DNA of 64,000 bases, from contig JANQJU010000098.1 of assembly GCA_028281495.1 (NCBI GenBank), forward strand, positions 124,001-188,000. Reading direction: 5' to 3'. How positions within the stretch are numbered: the first letter of the stretch is position 1; every line of letters starts with the position of its first letter. Shown here piece by piece: positions 45,726-54,300 of the stretch. The stretch is from SAR324 cluster bacterium. Its GTDB lineage: Bacteria; SAR324; NAC60-12. The notes beneath the pieces were generated by a model that was given only the letters and a program-made list of their open reading frames with translations, made no database searches and was not told the DNA's origin. The position numbers were made by a program, and so were the translations under genes.

Positions 45726-47402
45726 ATGCCCATCAAACAGAACCTACCCCAGGGAATACGCAGTTGCCATCGATTCTATAAAGATTGCTTCGTGGCAGGT
45801 CTCTTGTGTGTTTTTTCGATGTTACCATTGCACAGCATCCTGGCTCAGGAGGGCTCAGGCCCATCCAGTCAAACCCCTTTGGAAGGGACGATGCAACCCT
45901 TGGTCGAGTTGGTACGTCCAGGGCCTTGGGCCGGTGTATCGAGGTTGATTGTGTATGGTTCTAAATTATACCTAGTCAATAGCCAGATTTTTGTGAATCA
46001 CAACTCTGCGGACGTGTATAGCTACGATCTGAGTCAAGCGGGGCAGGATCTAGGAAATTTGTCGTTTGAGCGCCGATTGTTCAGCCAAGATGCAGGAACC
46101 CCGATGATTTACCAAGGGTTATTGTATTGGCCTTTTGAAGATCCTCGATTTTCAGCAACATTTGGAGAGTACCTTGTCACCAATGGCAAGCAATGGCAAT
46201 GGCATGTGGTGCCGGAAATTCGAGGGTTCCATGTGCATGGACTGTTTGCTCATCAAAAGACACTCTATGCCTTGGCTTCTGGCTGGAAGGGGCGGATTTA
46301 CCGTTCTCAAGACCAAGGAAAAACATGGGAGCAGTGGTACGAACATCCCACTCCCGATCAACGCGTGAGCCGAATCACTGAAATGACAAGCCTGGAAGAT
46401 ACCGTGTATTTTGCCTTAACCGCATGGGCTGAATCGGGAACCAAATTGCTTTTTGGTAAGGGAGACACGGTTCGTCCTGTACCCGGATGGCCCAAGAGTG
46501 GTTCGGTGGGAGCCTTAGAAAGTTTTCAACAGCATGTTTATGCTGTGAATCGAATCCAAAATGAAGCCAGCTTGTGGCGTACCAATGGAGAAGATTCAGC
46601 GGCCTTGGTGACCGCTTTAGAGGGGTACCGAGTGTATGACATGACCACGACTTCGGATACACTATGGGCGGTGACCTCGCGTAAGGCGAATACGGGGCGT
46701 GGAGGCCTGCTGTGGAAGACTTTGGACGGGGTCCAGTGGGAAATTCACCAACAATTTCCAGAATTGCCCATCGCGTTGCAATCGGTCGCCAGCCATATAT
46801 TTGTGGGAACCTACCAAAAAGAAAAAGGAGGAGCGCTATGGGGACCCAAAACTCCCATCGCTTTGCCGTTGTCCCAACCGATGCCCGACCTCCCTTCCCA
46901 ACCCATGCAACGTTTGGAAGCAGAAACCCTTCAGAAGAAGCTCGCAGAATTGGATCATGTCCTCCTTGATGTGGAAAACGAGGGCTACCGCTTTCATCTG
47001 AAAGATCATTTGCTTCCGTTAGCCCAAACTCGTGATCCTGAAGTGGGTAAGGCGTTGTCAGACCGGTTGACCCACAAATTACCCCAAGATCCGGTACCCC
47101 TATTTGGTAGTATTCAAGTGGATGCTGATCGCATGGCGCGTTGGTATTTACTTTATGCCATTGCGATCAATGGACACGGGCACATCCCGCAACAGGTGAT
47201 CACCCAACCGTGGAAGTCCCCACCCAATCGTGCAGAAAAATATCTAGAACCCTTAGCGGCGGCAGCGTGGGCGGTCACCCAACTGGGGCAATCGGATGTT
47301 CGTACATTGCATGCTCTCCACACGGCTTCTCAACAACCCAAATTGCCGCCTTGGGCCAAATGGGACATCCAGGCTGCTTTGCATGTGTTGAATGGAGAGT
47401 GA
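45726..47402 (+). CDS. Exported protein with BNR/Asp-box beta-propeller-like region
   Basis: Protein of 558 residues. The ATG at 45726 follows GAGG and gives a signal peptide of about 40 residues (LCVFSMLPLHSILAQ). Residues about 65-375 resemble a sialidase-type propeller, with one clear Asp-box (YRSQDQGKTW) and related blades (GLLYWPFED, GLLWKTLDG). The C-terminal 170 residues are alpha-helical (LQKKLAELDHVLLDVENEGY...) and look like a HEAT-type bundle. No sialidase catalytic set (RIP motif, Tyr nucleophile) is evident, so a structural or binding role is more likely. Confidence 0.6.
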   Translation: MPIKQNLPQGIRSCHRFYKDCFVAGLLCVFSMLPLHSILAQEGSGPSSQTPLEGTMQPLVELVRPGPWAGVSRLIVYGSKLYLVNSQIFVNHNSADVYSYDLSQAGQDLGNLSFERRLFSQDAGTPMIYQGLLYWPFEDPRFSATFGEYLVTNGKQWQWHVVPEIRGFHVHGLFAHQKTLYALASGWKGRIYRSQDQGKTWEQWYEHPTPDQRVSRITEMTSLEDTVYFALTAWAESGTKLLFGKGDTVRPVPGWPKSGSVGALESFQQHVYAVNRIQNEASLWRTNGEDSAALVTALEGYRVYDMTTTSDTLWAVTSRKANTGRGGLLWKTLDGVQWEIHQQFPELPIALQSVASHIFVGTYQKEKGGALWGPKTPIALPLSQPMPDLPSQPMQRLEAETLQKKLAELDHVLLDVENEGYRFHLKDHLLPLAQTRDPEVGKALSDRLTHKLPQDPVPLFGSIQVDADRMARWYLLYAIAINGHGHIPQQVITQPWKSPPNRAEKYLEPLAAAAWAVTQLGQSDVRTLHALHTASQQPKLPPWAKWDIQAALHVLNGE

Positions 47403-47412
47403 ACGCTTCGTT

Positions 47413-48129
47413 TTAAGGGGGGGAACTCCGGTAATCCAATGCTGCCTGCACCACCGCATCAAACAGTTGTTGTTGGATCGCGTCGTTGGCCGAAGTGAGT
47501 TCAGGGTGCCATTGGACGGCAAGCAACCAGGGGTGATCCGGATGTTCCACAGCTTCAATCACACCATCGGGCGCATGAGCGACGACCTGTAAAGGAGGAG
47601 CCACCGTCTCCACTGCTTGGTGATGCCACGAAAGAATGGTGACCCGTGTCTTGCCCAAGATTGCAGAGAGACGTGAGCTTTTTGCAATCAAGACTTCATG
47701 GGGAATGGTATCGAGAGGGGGCTTGCGATGAAGAACGGTGCTACCCACGACATCGGGAAGGTGCTCATGGAGGGTGCCCCCCAAGGCCACATTGATTGTC
47801 TGGATTCCTCGGCAAATACCTAAAATGGGAATTTCAGTAGAAACCGCTTCTCGGAAGAGTGCCAATTCGGTGTGATCCCGCTCTTGATCAATCATGTAGA
47901 TCGATTCATGGGGAGTGCCTTCGTAGAGTGCAGGATCGATATCCCCGCCTCCGGTTAAAATCAGTGCATCTAAGTGAGAAAGCAGTTCTGGCAGGCGAGA
48001 TTCTCCGGGGCCGATCAAAACCGGGATTCCCCCGGCACGGCGAACCGATTCAAGATATTCCGCAGGAAGGGAATAGTGATTGATTTCATTCCGGCCATAG
48101 GTGGTAAGGCCAATTAACGGAGCGGACAT
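47413..48129 (-). CDS. Class I glutamine amidotransferase-like hydrolase (PuuD/peptidase C26)
   Basis: Enzyme of 238 residues. The catalytic triad is visible: Cys106 in GICRGIQ, His208 and Glu210 in VQWHPE. The family signature LTGGGDIDPALYEG and the RDHTELAL segment match gamma-glutamyl-GABA hydrolases. Known members split gamma-glutamyl amide intermediates of polyamine catabolism. The ATG at 48129 lies 2 nt after the ligase stop, so the two genes are coupled. A longer frame to 48165 would overlap the ligase gene. Together they form a make-and-split gamma-glutamyl pair. Confidence 0.9.
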   Translation of the reverse strand: MSAPLIGLTTYGRNEINHYSLPAEYLESVRRAGGIPVLIGPGESRLPELLSHLDALILTGGGDIDPALYEGTPHESIYMIDQERDHTELALFREAVSTEIPILGICRGIQTINVALGGTLHEHLPDVVGSTVLHRKPPLDTIPHEVLIAKSSRLSAILGKTRVTILSWHHQAVETVAPPLQVVAHAPDGVIEAVEHPDHPWLLAVQWHPELTSANDAIQQQLFDAVVQAALDYRSSPP

Positions 48130-48131
48130 GT

Positions 48132-49511
48132 TCAAATCCGTTCGAAATAGCGTTGGCGTTCCCAATCCGTGACCGCTTTATCAAAAGCAGCTTGTTCGAC
48201 TCGGAAGAAATGAGTGTAGTGTTCCACCACATCGGCACCAAACACGCTTCGAGTGAATGCACTTTGCTCAAAGAGGTTGGTTGCTTCGCGAAGGGTCGAT
48301 GGAACATGAGGTAGGTTTTCAGCGGTATAAACATCGCCTTCGAAGCGTTCGGGTGGTTCGATTTTTTGGGCGATGCCGTCCAGACCGGAGGCCAAGGCGG
48401 CGGCATAGGCGAGGTAGGGATTACAATCGGCTCCAGGAATGCGGCATTCCACCCTCAGGCTTTGGCCATGACCCACCACGCGGAAACCGGCCGTACGGTT
48501 GTCGTAACTCCAGGCAAGTTTGGTAGGTGCCCAGGATTCTGCCTGGTAGCGTTTGTAGGAATTCACAGTGGGTGCATAAAACACCATCATTTCAGGCACG
48601 TGAGCAATCCAACCACCCAAAAACCAACGGAAAACATCGGAACATCGAATCGGTCCCAATTCATGGTCTCCTGGGAAGGCACTATGATTGTCTTGCCATA
48701 AACTCACATGGATGTGGCAACTCGATCCGGCTTGGTCACTATGGTATTTGGCCATAAAAGTGACGCTCACATCGAGTTGATCGGCTACTTCTTTGAGACA
48801 TTGCTTATACACCACATGACGGTCTGCCATCGTCAACACGGGGGCATATTGCACGTTCAACTCATGCTGTCCCAATCCCCATTCACCTTTCGAATTTTCT
48901 ACGGGAACCCCGGATTTTTTCAGGTGGCGTCGAATAGCACCGTTGAAATACTCCTCTCGTGCCCCTTGCAAGGCGTGATAATCTTCGATGTACCAACCTG
49001 CGGGTTCCAAGTCAGCATGCCGTTGCTCAGCAGCATACCGGTAGGAATCTTGGAAGAGATAGTACTCCAATTCGGATCCCGCTTTGGCATGAAAACCCAT
49101 CTGAGAGGCACGTTCGATTTGTTGTTTGAGGAGGGAACGGGGGGCAATGGGAACGAGCGTATGGTCTTTCGGATGAACCACATCACAGAGGACCATCACG
49201 GTGCTGTCTAACCAACTGGCTAGACGTAAGGTAGAAAGATCGGGAACTAAATGGAAATCGCCATAACCGCGTTCCCAATTGGCAAAGCGATAACCGGAGA
49301 TGGGTTCCATTTCCATGTCAACAGTCAGGAGGTAATCACAAGCATGGGACCCTTCTTCGGCACAATGATCGAGAAAAAATTCGGCGTCATAGCGTTTTCC
49401 CATGAACCGACCATATAGATCGGTAAACACGACCAACACCGTGTCAATCTGTTCTTGTTTGACCTGTTTGCGGAGCTGATCCGCTGTCATCATGCCACGG
49501 ACTGCTGTCAT
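48132..49511 (-). CDS. Glutamine synthetase-like gamma-glutamyl ligase
   Basis: Enzyme of 459 residues with the GS beta-grasp (about 15-110) and catalytic domains. Visible motifs are GSELEYYLFQ, FMAKYHSDQAGSSCHIHVSLW (metal and ATP site) and FRVVGHGQSLRVECRIPGAD. The divergent N-terminus (VLVVFTDLYGRFMGKRYDAEFFLDH) is that of PuuA/GlnA3-type gamma-glutamylpolyamine or gamma-glutamyl-amine ligases, not of housekeeping GlnA. The typical GS adenylylation loop is not evident. GGAG lies before the ATG. Coupling with the C26 hydrolase supports amine catabolism. Confidence 0.9.
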   Translation of the reverse strand: MTAVRGMMTADQLRKQVKQEQIDTVLVVFTDLYGRFMGKRYDAEFFLDHCAEEGSHACDYLLTVDMEMEPISGYRFANWERGYGDFHLVPDLSTLRLASWLDSTVMVLCDVVHPKDHTLVPIAPRSLLKQQIERASQMGFHAKAGSELEYYLFQDSYRYAAEQRHADLEPAGWYIEDYHALQGAREEYFNGAIRRHLKKSGVPVENSKGEWGLGQHELNVQYAPVLTMADRHVVYKQCLKEVADQLDVSVTFMAKYHSDQAGSSCHIHVSLWQDNHSAFPGDHELGPIRCSDVFRWFLGGWIAHVPEMMVFYAPTVNSYKRYQAESWAPTKLAWSYDNRTAGFRVVGHGQSLRVECRIPGADCNPYLAYAAALASGLDGIAQKIEPPERFEGDVYTAENLPHVPSTLREATNLFEQSAFTRSVFGADVVEHYTHFFRVEQAAFDKAVTDWERQRYFERI

Positions 49512-49522
49512 GTGTGTCTCCT

Positions 49523-49864
49523 TTACATTTCATAGGAAGCCACTGCTTCATCCCAAGAATGAAACACTCGGACAATTTGATCCAAATGCATCTGCTTGAA
49601 CTCATCAAGCAAGCGAGGGGTTTTGCAAACGATGCTTAAAAAGCCACCGCGTTCCTTCAAGTCTTGGCCCACACCCACGATCACGCCAAATCCCATGCTA
49701 GAAATGAAATGAACATCAATGAAGTTCATAATGATGTTTTTAAGATCCTGGTTCAGCAGATGATCCGATGCTTCTTGGAAAGCTGACAAATTCACCCCTC
49801 CTAACTCACCGGACACTGTGATTGCTCCCAAGCTCTTGTCTAAATCGATAATTTTGGCGTCCAT
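49523..49864 (-). CDS. STAS-domain anti-sigma-factor antagonist-like protein
   Basis: Single-domain protein of 113 residues. The STAS core is seen in LGAITVSGELGGVNLSAF and the phosphorylatable loop FISSMGFGV, with serines at the usual position. AGGAGG lies 5 nt before the ATG. The gene stops 11 nt before the ligase start on the same strand, so it may be co-transcribed with the amine genes. In partner switching such a protein binds an RsbW-type kinase and is dephosphorylated by RsbU-type phosphatases such as the 43523 product. Confidence 0.9.
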   Translation of the reverse strand: MDAKIIDLDKSLGAITVSGELGGVNLSAFQEASDHLLNQDLKNIIMNFIDVHFISSMGFGVIVGVGQDLKERGGFLSIVCKTPRLLDEFKQMHLDQIVRVFHSWDEAVASYEM

Positions 49865-50046
49865 AAAACCCTCCTAGTACCTAAATCCGACATTCCCTCT
49901 ATCTACAAGAACGTGAGTCACTCCTGTAGCAATTGGAGGGGCATCCTATCATAAAGCTTATTCGACTCCAAGGTGTTCTTGCCCTGTTCCATACTGAAAG
50001 AAACAAGGGCTGAGACGAATTTTGGAAGTAGCACTGAAATCCGGTT

Positions 50047-51510
50047 TTACTGCCGGACTGCATTCTTTAGGACTCGCAATTGTTTCAACATTTCATGGTT
50101 GGTTGTGATCTGTTCGGCCCGCTGAAGCTGGCTAACTAATAGGTTGGGATCGTATTCGGGGCCAGGACGGCGGAGTTGCTGCTGGGTATTCTCCATGATC
50201 ATTTTGGGCAGGACCTCATACAGCACGTCTCTTTGTTCCAAGGCTTGGCTCACTTGGCCGTCAGTCTTGGCGTGGATGGCAGCTTGGCGCAAGTGTTCGA
50301 CTGCTGCCAGATAAGTAGAAATTTTTAAACCCAAACTATGATGACCTTGCACTGAACGAATCTGATCCACGGCAGTGAGATAATGTTTATCAAATTCCGT
50401 GTCTCGTGGCATCGGAGCCAAGGCCGGATGTAAGGCCGCAGCCAACATAGGAGATTCTACAAATTCTTTGCGTTGTACCAAACTTTGATCGGTCACAATG
50501 AAGAAGTTAACCATGACCGAATTCTGCTCGGTAACTTGCACAAAAGGACGCAACTCGAAAATCTCCGGATTCACTTGTGCACGCAAAAACAAACGGTTCT
50601 GACTAGCGACATCTGTGACCACATTCACATGTTGTAAATATTCCAGGGTCCGGATTTCGGGGATTTCTTTGATTTTCACGGCATTGGGAAACAACACATG
50701 AATGAAAAAGCGAGTTTCTCGTTCTCCGGTAACGGGGTGACGTGTGGTTTCTTCTACGACCTGAAACGGAAACACGTCTTCAGAAAGAAGAATTGGATTG
50801 TTGAACACGACTTCCACTCCAAAGCTCCAAATATTCCGAATTTCATCTTCGATACGTTTCGGCGATATCAACAACTGCTGTACCTCAAAGGCTCGTTCGA
50901 GGACCACATCTGTCGCTTCGGGTTGTTGGATGAATGCTCCATTGCTCATCAATTCATAGGCATCGAGGTAGGTGAATACCTCACGGGATCCGTTTTTCAG
51001 TTCCAACACGTAGCGATATCGATTCCCCATATCATCCGTGGCAAACATGTCTTCATCTTCAGGCTGGATCAAACGGAAACGTCGAATCGCGAACTTCAAG
51101 TGTTTGCCTTCTAACAAGTCATGTGGGCCATACGTTTTCACGTAAGCTTTGGATGTGAGAACCAATCGATAGAACGCATTTTTGTCGAGAATGTGGAAAT
51201 CGGTGCTTTCATCTGATGGAAAGACCAAAACTCGATTGTTGGAGAGGAGAAGTTGATCGTTCAAGGCCCATTGAAAGATGCGATCCATGTACCACTCATG
51301 ACTGGAACCATCATCGAGAATCACTTGCAGGTAATATTCGTTGGGTGTGCGGTTTTTTACAAAGGCAGAAGCAATTCGATGATTTTTAAAGATGCCTTTG
51401 TCGATTGCTTTGGCGAGCCGCAGTGCTGTCTCGCGTGTGGTGTAACGGGGAAACGCACAGGCGACAGTCGCAGTCAATAATACGATGGCAAAAATGATGA
51501 GTTTTTTCAT
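50047..51510 (-). CDS. Exported protein of unknown function
   Basis: Protein of 487 residues with a signal peptide to about residue 18 (ATVACA). I recognise no family. The middle is beta-rich with repeated strand patterns (VILDDGSSHEWYMDRIFQW, LELKNGSREVFTYLDAYEL) that look like two related domains. The C-terminal 120 residues are helical and Gln-rich, possibly TPR-like or coiled coil. AGGAGG precedes the ATG, and only 21 nt separate it from the LytR_C-type gene, so the two form an operon and probably work together at the envelope. Confidence 0.7.
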   Translation of the reverse strand: MKKLIIFAIVLLTATVACAFPRYTTRETALRLAKAIDKGIFKNHRIASAFVKNRTPNEYYLQVILDDGSSHEWYMDRIFQWALNDQLLLSNNRVLVFPSDESTDFHILDKNAFYRLVLTSKAYVKTYGPHDLLEGKHLKFAIRRFRLIQPEDEDMFATDDMGNRYRYVLELKNGSREVFTYLDAYELMSNGAFIQQPEATDVVLERAFEVQQLLISPKRIEDEIRNIWSFGVEVVFNNPILLSEDVFPFQVVEETTRHPVTGERETRFFIHVLFPNAVKIKEIPEIRTLEYLQHVNVVTDVASQNRLFLRAQVNPEIFELRPFVQVTEQNSVMVNFFIVTDQSLVQRKEFVESPMLAAALHPALAPMPRDTEFDKHYLTAVDQIRSVQGHHSLGLKISTYLAAVEHLRQAAIHAKTDGQVSQALEQRDVLYEVLPKMIMENTQQQLRRPGPEYDPNLLVSQLQRAEQITTNHEMLKQLRVLKNAVRQ

Positions 51511-51531
51511 AATGCATCCTCCTAATATCTC

Positions 51532-52560
51532 TCACTCGAAGTTGGCTCCAACATAAATATCGATATCGATGCCCAAACGTCCTAAGGCATCAATGCTCAT
51601 TTGTTCCACGACTTGTTCGCCCGGAATGATTTCAGCGAAGGCCAGTGCAGAGGCCAAATAATTGGGGCGAAAATAGATCTTCGTTTTTGGCAATAAGGTT
51701 TGTTCACGGACCGAAGAAATGTTGGCAATGTCCATTTTCATGTGCAGCCGCGTCTCTAAACGACGTCGTTGGTGGCGATCGAGCAAGATGGCAAGCCGTT
51801 GGGCCGCATCTTGACGGGGGGATGCATTGAGAATGGAAACTCGTACTTTCGAGGGGCGTTGAAAGACCATCATTGCAGAAACCGGATGCAGTAACACTCT
51901 ATCGACTTCTGACATAGACGCGGTCATTGGGGGTAACATGCTCTCCGAACTGCCTTGGGTCGTTGGAGACTGAGAGGGCATTTGTCCTGAGGGCCGCTGG
52001 GTGTTCAAAGTCGATAAAGGCCGCTGGGTGTTCAGAGTGTCAGGACGAGGACTGGTTGGGGCCGGGGACAAATCTAAAGGTGATTGGGTATCCAATCCTC
52101 CTGCTTTATTGATCAAGAGAAAGGAAATGCTCCGAGCGGTGGCCTGATTGGGTTGGAACTCAAAGGCCAGCGGACGCCTTGCTGTGACCAATAGGTTCAC
52201 TTGGGCAAACACTTCCCCTTGGGCATTTTGACGCACCTGTTCTTCGACTTGAATCCGACTCAGGGCATCGGACGACCGAAATGACAGGCTCCGAGGCAGC
52301 GTGAGGTTGTTTACAAATCCGTAAGGAATTTCAATCAGCGTGCTGACTTCATCCTGTCCAGATCGGATTTGCAGATCCGGCAACAGGGCTGCGGAAAACG
52401 AGCCGTGCAGGGTCAGTACAAAATTTTCACCTTCTGCACGGAGTTCGATGCGCTCTAAAATATGTCCATCTTCCACATTCACATTTGCTGCAAACACATA
52501 GCTGCCTTCCCAACTGAGGGCGGCAATTGCTCCAATAAGGTAAATCCACCAATGCTTCAT
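51532..52560 (-). CDS. Exported protein with AMIN-like and LytR_C-like domains
   Basis: Protein of 342 residues. The ATG at 52560 (MKHWWIYL) has GGAGG 5 nt upstream and begins a signal peptide; a longer frame to 52695 lacks these. The N-terminal part (about 24-145; ILERIELRAEGENFVLTLHG) resembles AMIN-type peptidoglycan-targeting beta domains. A Pro/Ser/Thr/Gln linker contains the duplicated LNTQRP peptide. The C-terminal part (about 235-340; SKVRVSILNASPRQDAAQRLA, KIYFRPNYLASALAFAE) matches the LytR_C pattern. A cell-wall-associated role with its operon partner is inference. Confidence 0.7.
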   Translation of the reverse strand: MKHWWIYLIGAIAALSWEGSYVFAANVNVEDGHILERIELRAEGENFVLTLHGSFSAALLPDLQIRSGQDEVSTLIEIPYGFVNNLTLPRSLSFRSSDALSRIQVEEQVRQNAQGEVFAQVNLLVTARRPLAFEFQPNQATARSISFLLINKAGGLDTQSPLDLSPAPTSPRPDTLNTQRPLSTLNTQRPSGQMPSQSPTTQGSSESMLPPMTASMSEVDRVLLHPVSAMMVFQRPSKVRVSILNASPRQDAAQRLAILLDRHQRRRLETRLHMKMDIANISSVREQTLLPKTKIYFRPNYLASALAFAEIIPGEQVVEQMSIDALGRLGIDIDIYVGANFE

Positions 52561-52837
52561 GGGGTCCTCCCCAAAAACGGTTTTCGTAGTAAAACTGAGA
52601 TGAGTCAGGTTCGTAGTAAAAACTGAAATCCAACAAGATTGAAAGGAAAACGAAGATGATTCCGGGTACACCAGATTTTGCACGAAGCATACCACCCTCT
52701 GGTTCTATTAGAATTGTGCGTCTGCAATCACTCTTCTATGTTACTGATATTATTGAACCGGTTTGTGATTATGAACCAATTAGGCTAAACCCGTGCATTG
52801 TATCGTTTTAACAAACGAAACCCGGCGAAGGAAAGGA

Positions 52838-54106
52838 ATGTCCATGCTGACGACAACTGAAAAAGCCTCTCTCTCGATCTTGCTGGTGGATGATGAACCC
52901 AAGAATATTCAATTGCTTGCCAATATTCTAAAGGAAGAAGGTTATCATTTTGAATTTGCAATGAGTGGGGGCGAAGCCCTGGAATGGTCGGAACTCCGGC
53001 AATTCGACACCATCCTGCTTGATATCATGATGCCCGGAATGAATGGTATGGAAGTCTGCCAACGTCTGAAGGCCAATCCTAAAACCCAAGACACGCCTGT
53101 TTTATTTCTGACCGCAAAAGGGGAATTGGAAGACATCGTCAAAGGTTTTCAAGCCGGTGCAGCGGATTATATTGTGAAGCCGTTTCACCGGCAGGAACTG
53201 CTCGCCCGGCTGGAAACGCATCTGGAACTCAGCCTAGACAAGCGGAAACTCCAACAAACGTCTGATGAGCTAGAACACGCCTTGAACCAAATGAAGCAGC
53301 AGCATCAGCAATTGAAAATGGCCCAAACGCAATTGGTGCATTCTGAAAAAATGGCTAGTTTGGGGGTGCTCGTGGCAGGAGTGACCCACGAGATCAACAA
53401 TCCAAACAACTTTTTGCACAGCGGAGCCACCAACGTAAAATCGCGATTGGAACAGTTGGAACAATTCATTTACGAATTGGCAGGAAATAACGCAACCTCG
53501 GAGATTCGCCAAGCGTTCGAAGAACGATTTCGCCCCATTTATCGAAACCTCGATGCAATCGAGAGTGGTTCCCAACGAATCAAAGCCATTGTGCAAGGAC
53601 TCCGGAGCTTTTCTCGATTAGAAGAAGCGGAACAGAAAGCCGTTTCCTTAATCGATGGATTGCAAAGTACACTCACTCTGGTGCAAGCTCGCTATCATCC
53701 GCAAGTGGAGTTCCGGTATGACTTCCTAGTGGATCCTGAAGTGGAATGTGCTCCTGCCCAACTGAATCAAGTGTTTCTCAATGTGGCACTCAATGCTTGC
53801 CAAGCGATCCTGGAACGGTCCACTTCAGAGGGATTGCTTCAAATCTCGACTCGTCTCCAAGATCACTTCATAGGTATTGCCTTCCAAGACAATGGGGTGG
53901 GAATGACAGAAGAAATCAAAGCCCAGATGTTCCAACCCTTTTTTACCACCAAGCCGGTGGGGGCGGGTGTGGGGCTAGGTCTTTCGATTGCTTTCGGGAT
54001 TATCGAAAATCATCACGGCCATATTGATGTGGACACTGCACTGAACCGAGGTACGTGCATCACTCTGTGGATACCGCTCCACCCACCCTCCGAGTCTCAG
54101 TCATGA
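52838..54106 (+). CDS. Receiver-histidine kinase (soluble REC-HisKA-HATPase)
   Basis: Cytosolic protein of 422 residues. The N-terminal receiver (about 10-128) contains LLVDDEP, the acceptor in LLDIMMPGMNG and the conserved Lys in YIVKPF. A coiled coil (about 130-180) leads to HisKA with the phospho-His in VAGVTHEINNPNN. HATPase follows with LNQVFLNVALNAC, DNGVGM and GVGLGLS. The receiver-first order is typical of kinases controlled by upstream phosphorelay. The ATG at 52838 follows AAGGA at 5 nt; a second ATG at 52844 is possible. It is divergent from the envelope-protein pair. Confidence 0.93.
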   Translation: MSMLTTTEKASLSILLVDDEPKNIQLLANILKEEGYHFEFAMSGGEALEWSELRQFDTILLDIMMPGMNGMEVCQRLKANPKTQDTPVLFLTAKGELEDIVKGFQAGAADYIVKPFHRQELLARLETHLELSLDKRKLQQTSDELEHALNQMKQQHQQLKMAQTQLVHSEKMASLGVLVAGVTHEINNPNNFLHSGATNVKSRLEQLEQFIYELAGNNATSEIRQAFEERFRPIYRNLDAIESGSQRIKAIVQGLRSFSRLEEAEQKAVSLIDGLQSTLTLVQARYHPQVEFRYDFLVDPEVECAPAQLNQVFLNVALNACQAILERSTSEGLLQISTRLQDHFIGIAFQDNGVGMTEEIKAQMFQPFFTTKPVGAGVGLGLSIAFGIIENHHGHIDVDTALNRGTCITLWIPLHPPSESQS

Positions 54107-54249
54107 GCGGATTGATGAAGATTGGCTCTGCCAGGCGATACGAATTACCTTGTTCGTAATGGGAAGCATTTGTATAGCAGAAATACAGATGGGAGCCATG
54201 CAGCACATCGGATTCCTCTTTGAAAATGTCAACCTGCGTTTAGTAGGAA

Positions 54250-54300
54250 GGAGTGGTTATGAGAAAGGAGTGGTTATGAGAAAGGAGTGGTTATGAGAAA
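54250..54300 (+). repeat. Triplicated 17-nt start cassette with two coupled hexapeptide ORFs
   Basis: GGAGTGGTTATGAGAAA is repeated perfectly at 54250-54266, 54267-54283 and 54284-54300. Each copy holds a ribosome site (GGAG) and an ATG at 5-nt spacing. Since 17 is not a multiple of 3, copies 1 and 2 each encode MRKEWL and stop (54259-54279, 54276-54296). Each stop overlaps the next start in ATGA, and the last of these is the lipoprotein start at 54293. Confidence 0.92.

Noticed and set aside
48132..49511. Housekeeping glutamine synthetase GlnA
   Set aside because: The divergent N-terminus and tight coupling with a C26 gamma-glutamyl hydrolase favour an amine ligase.
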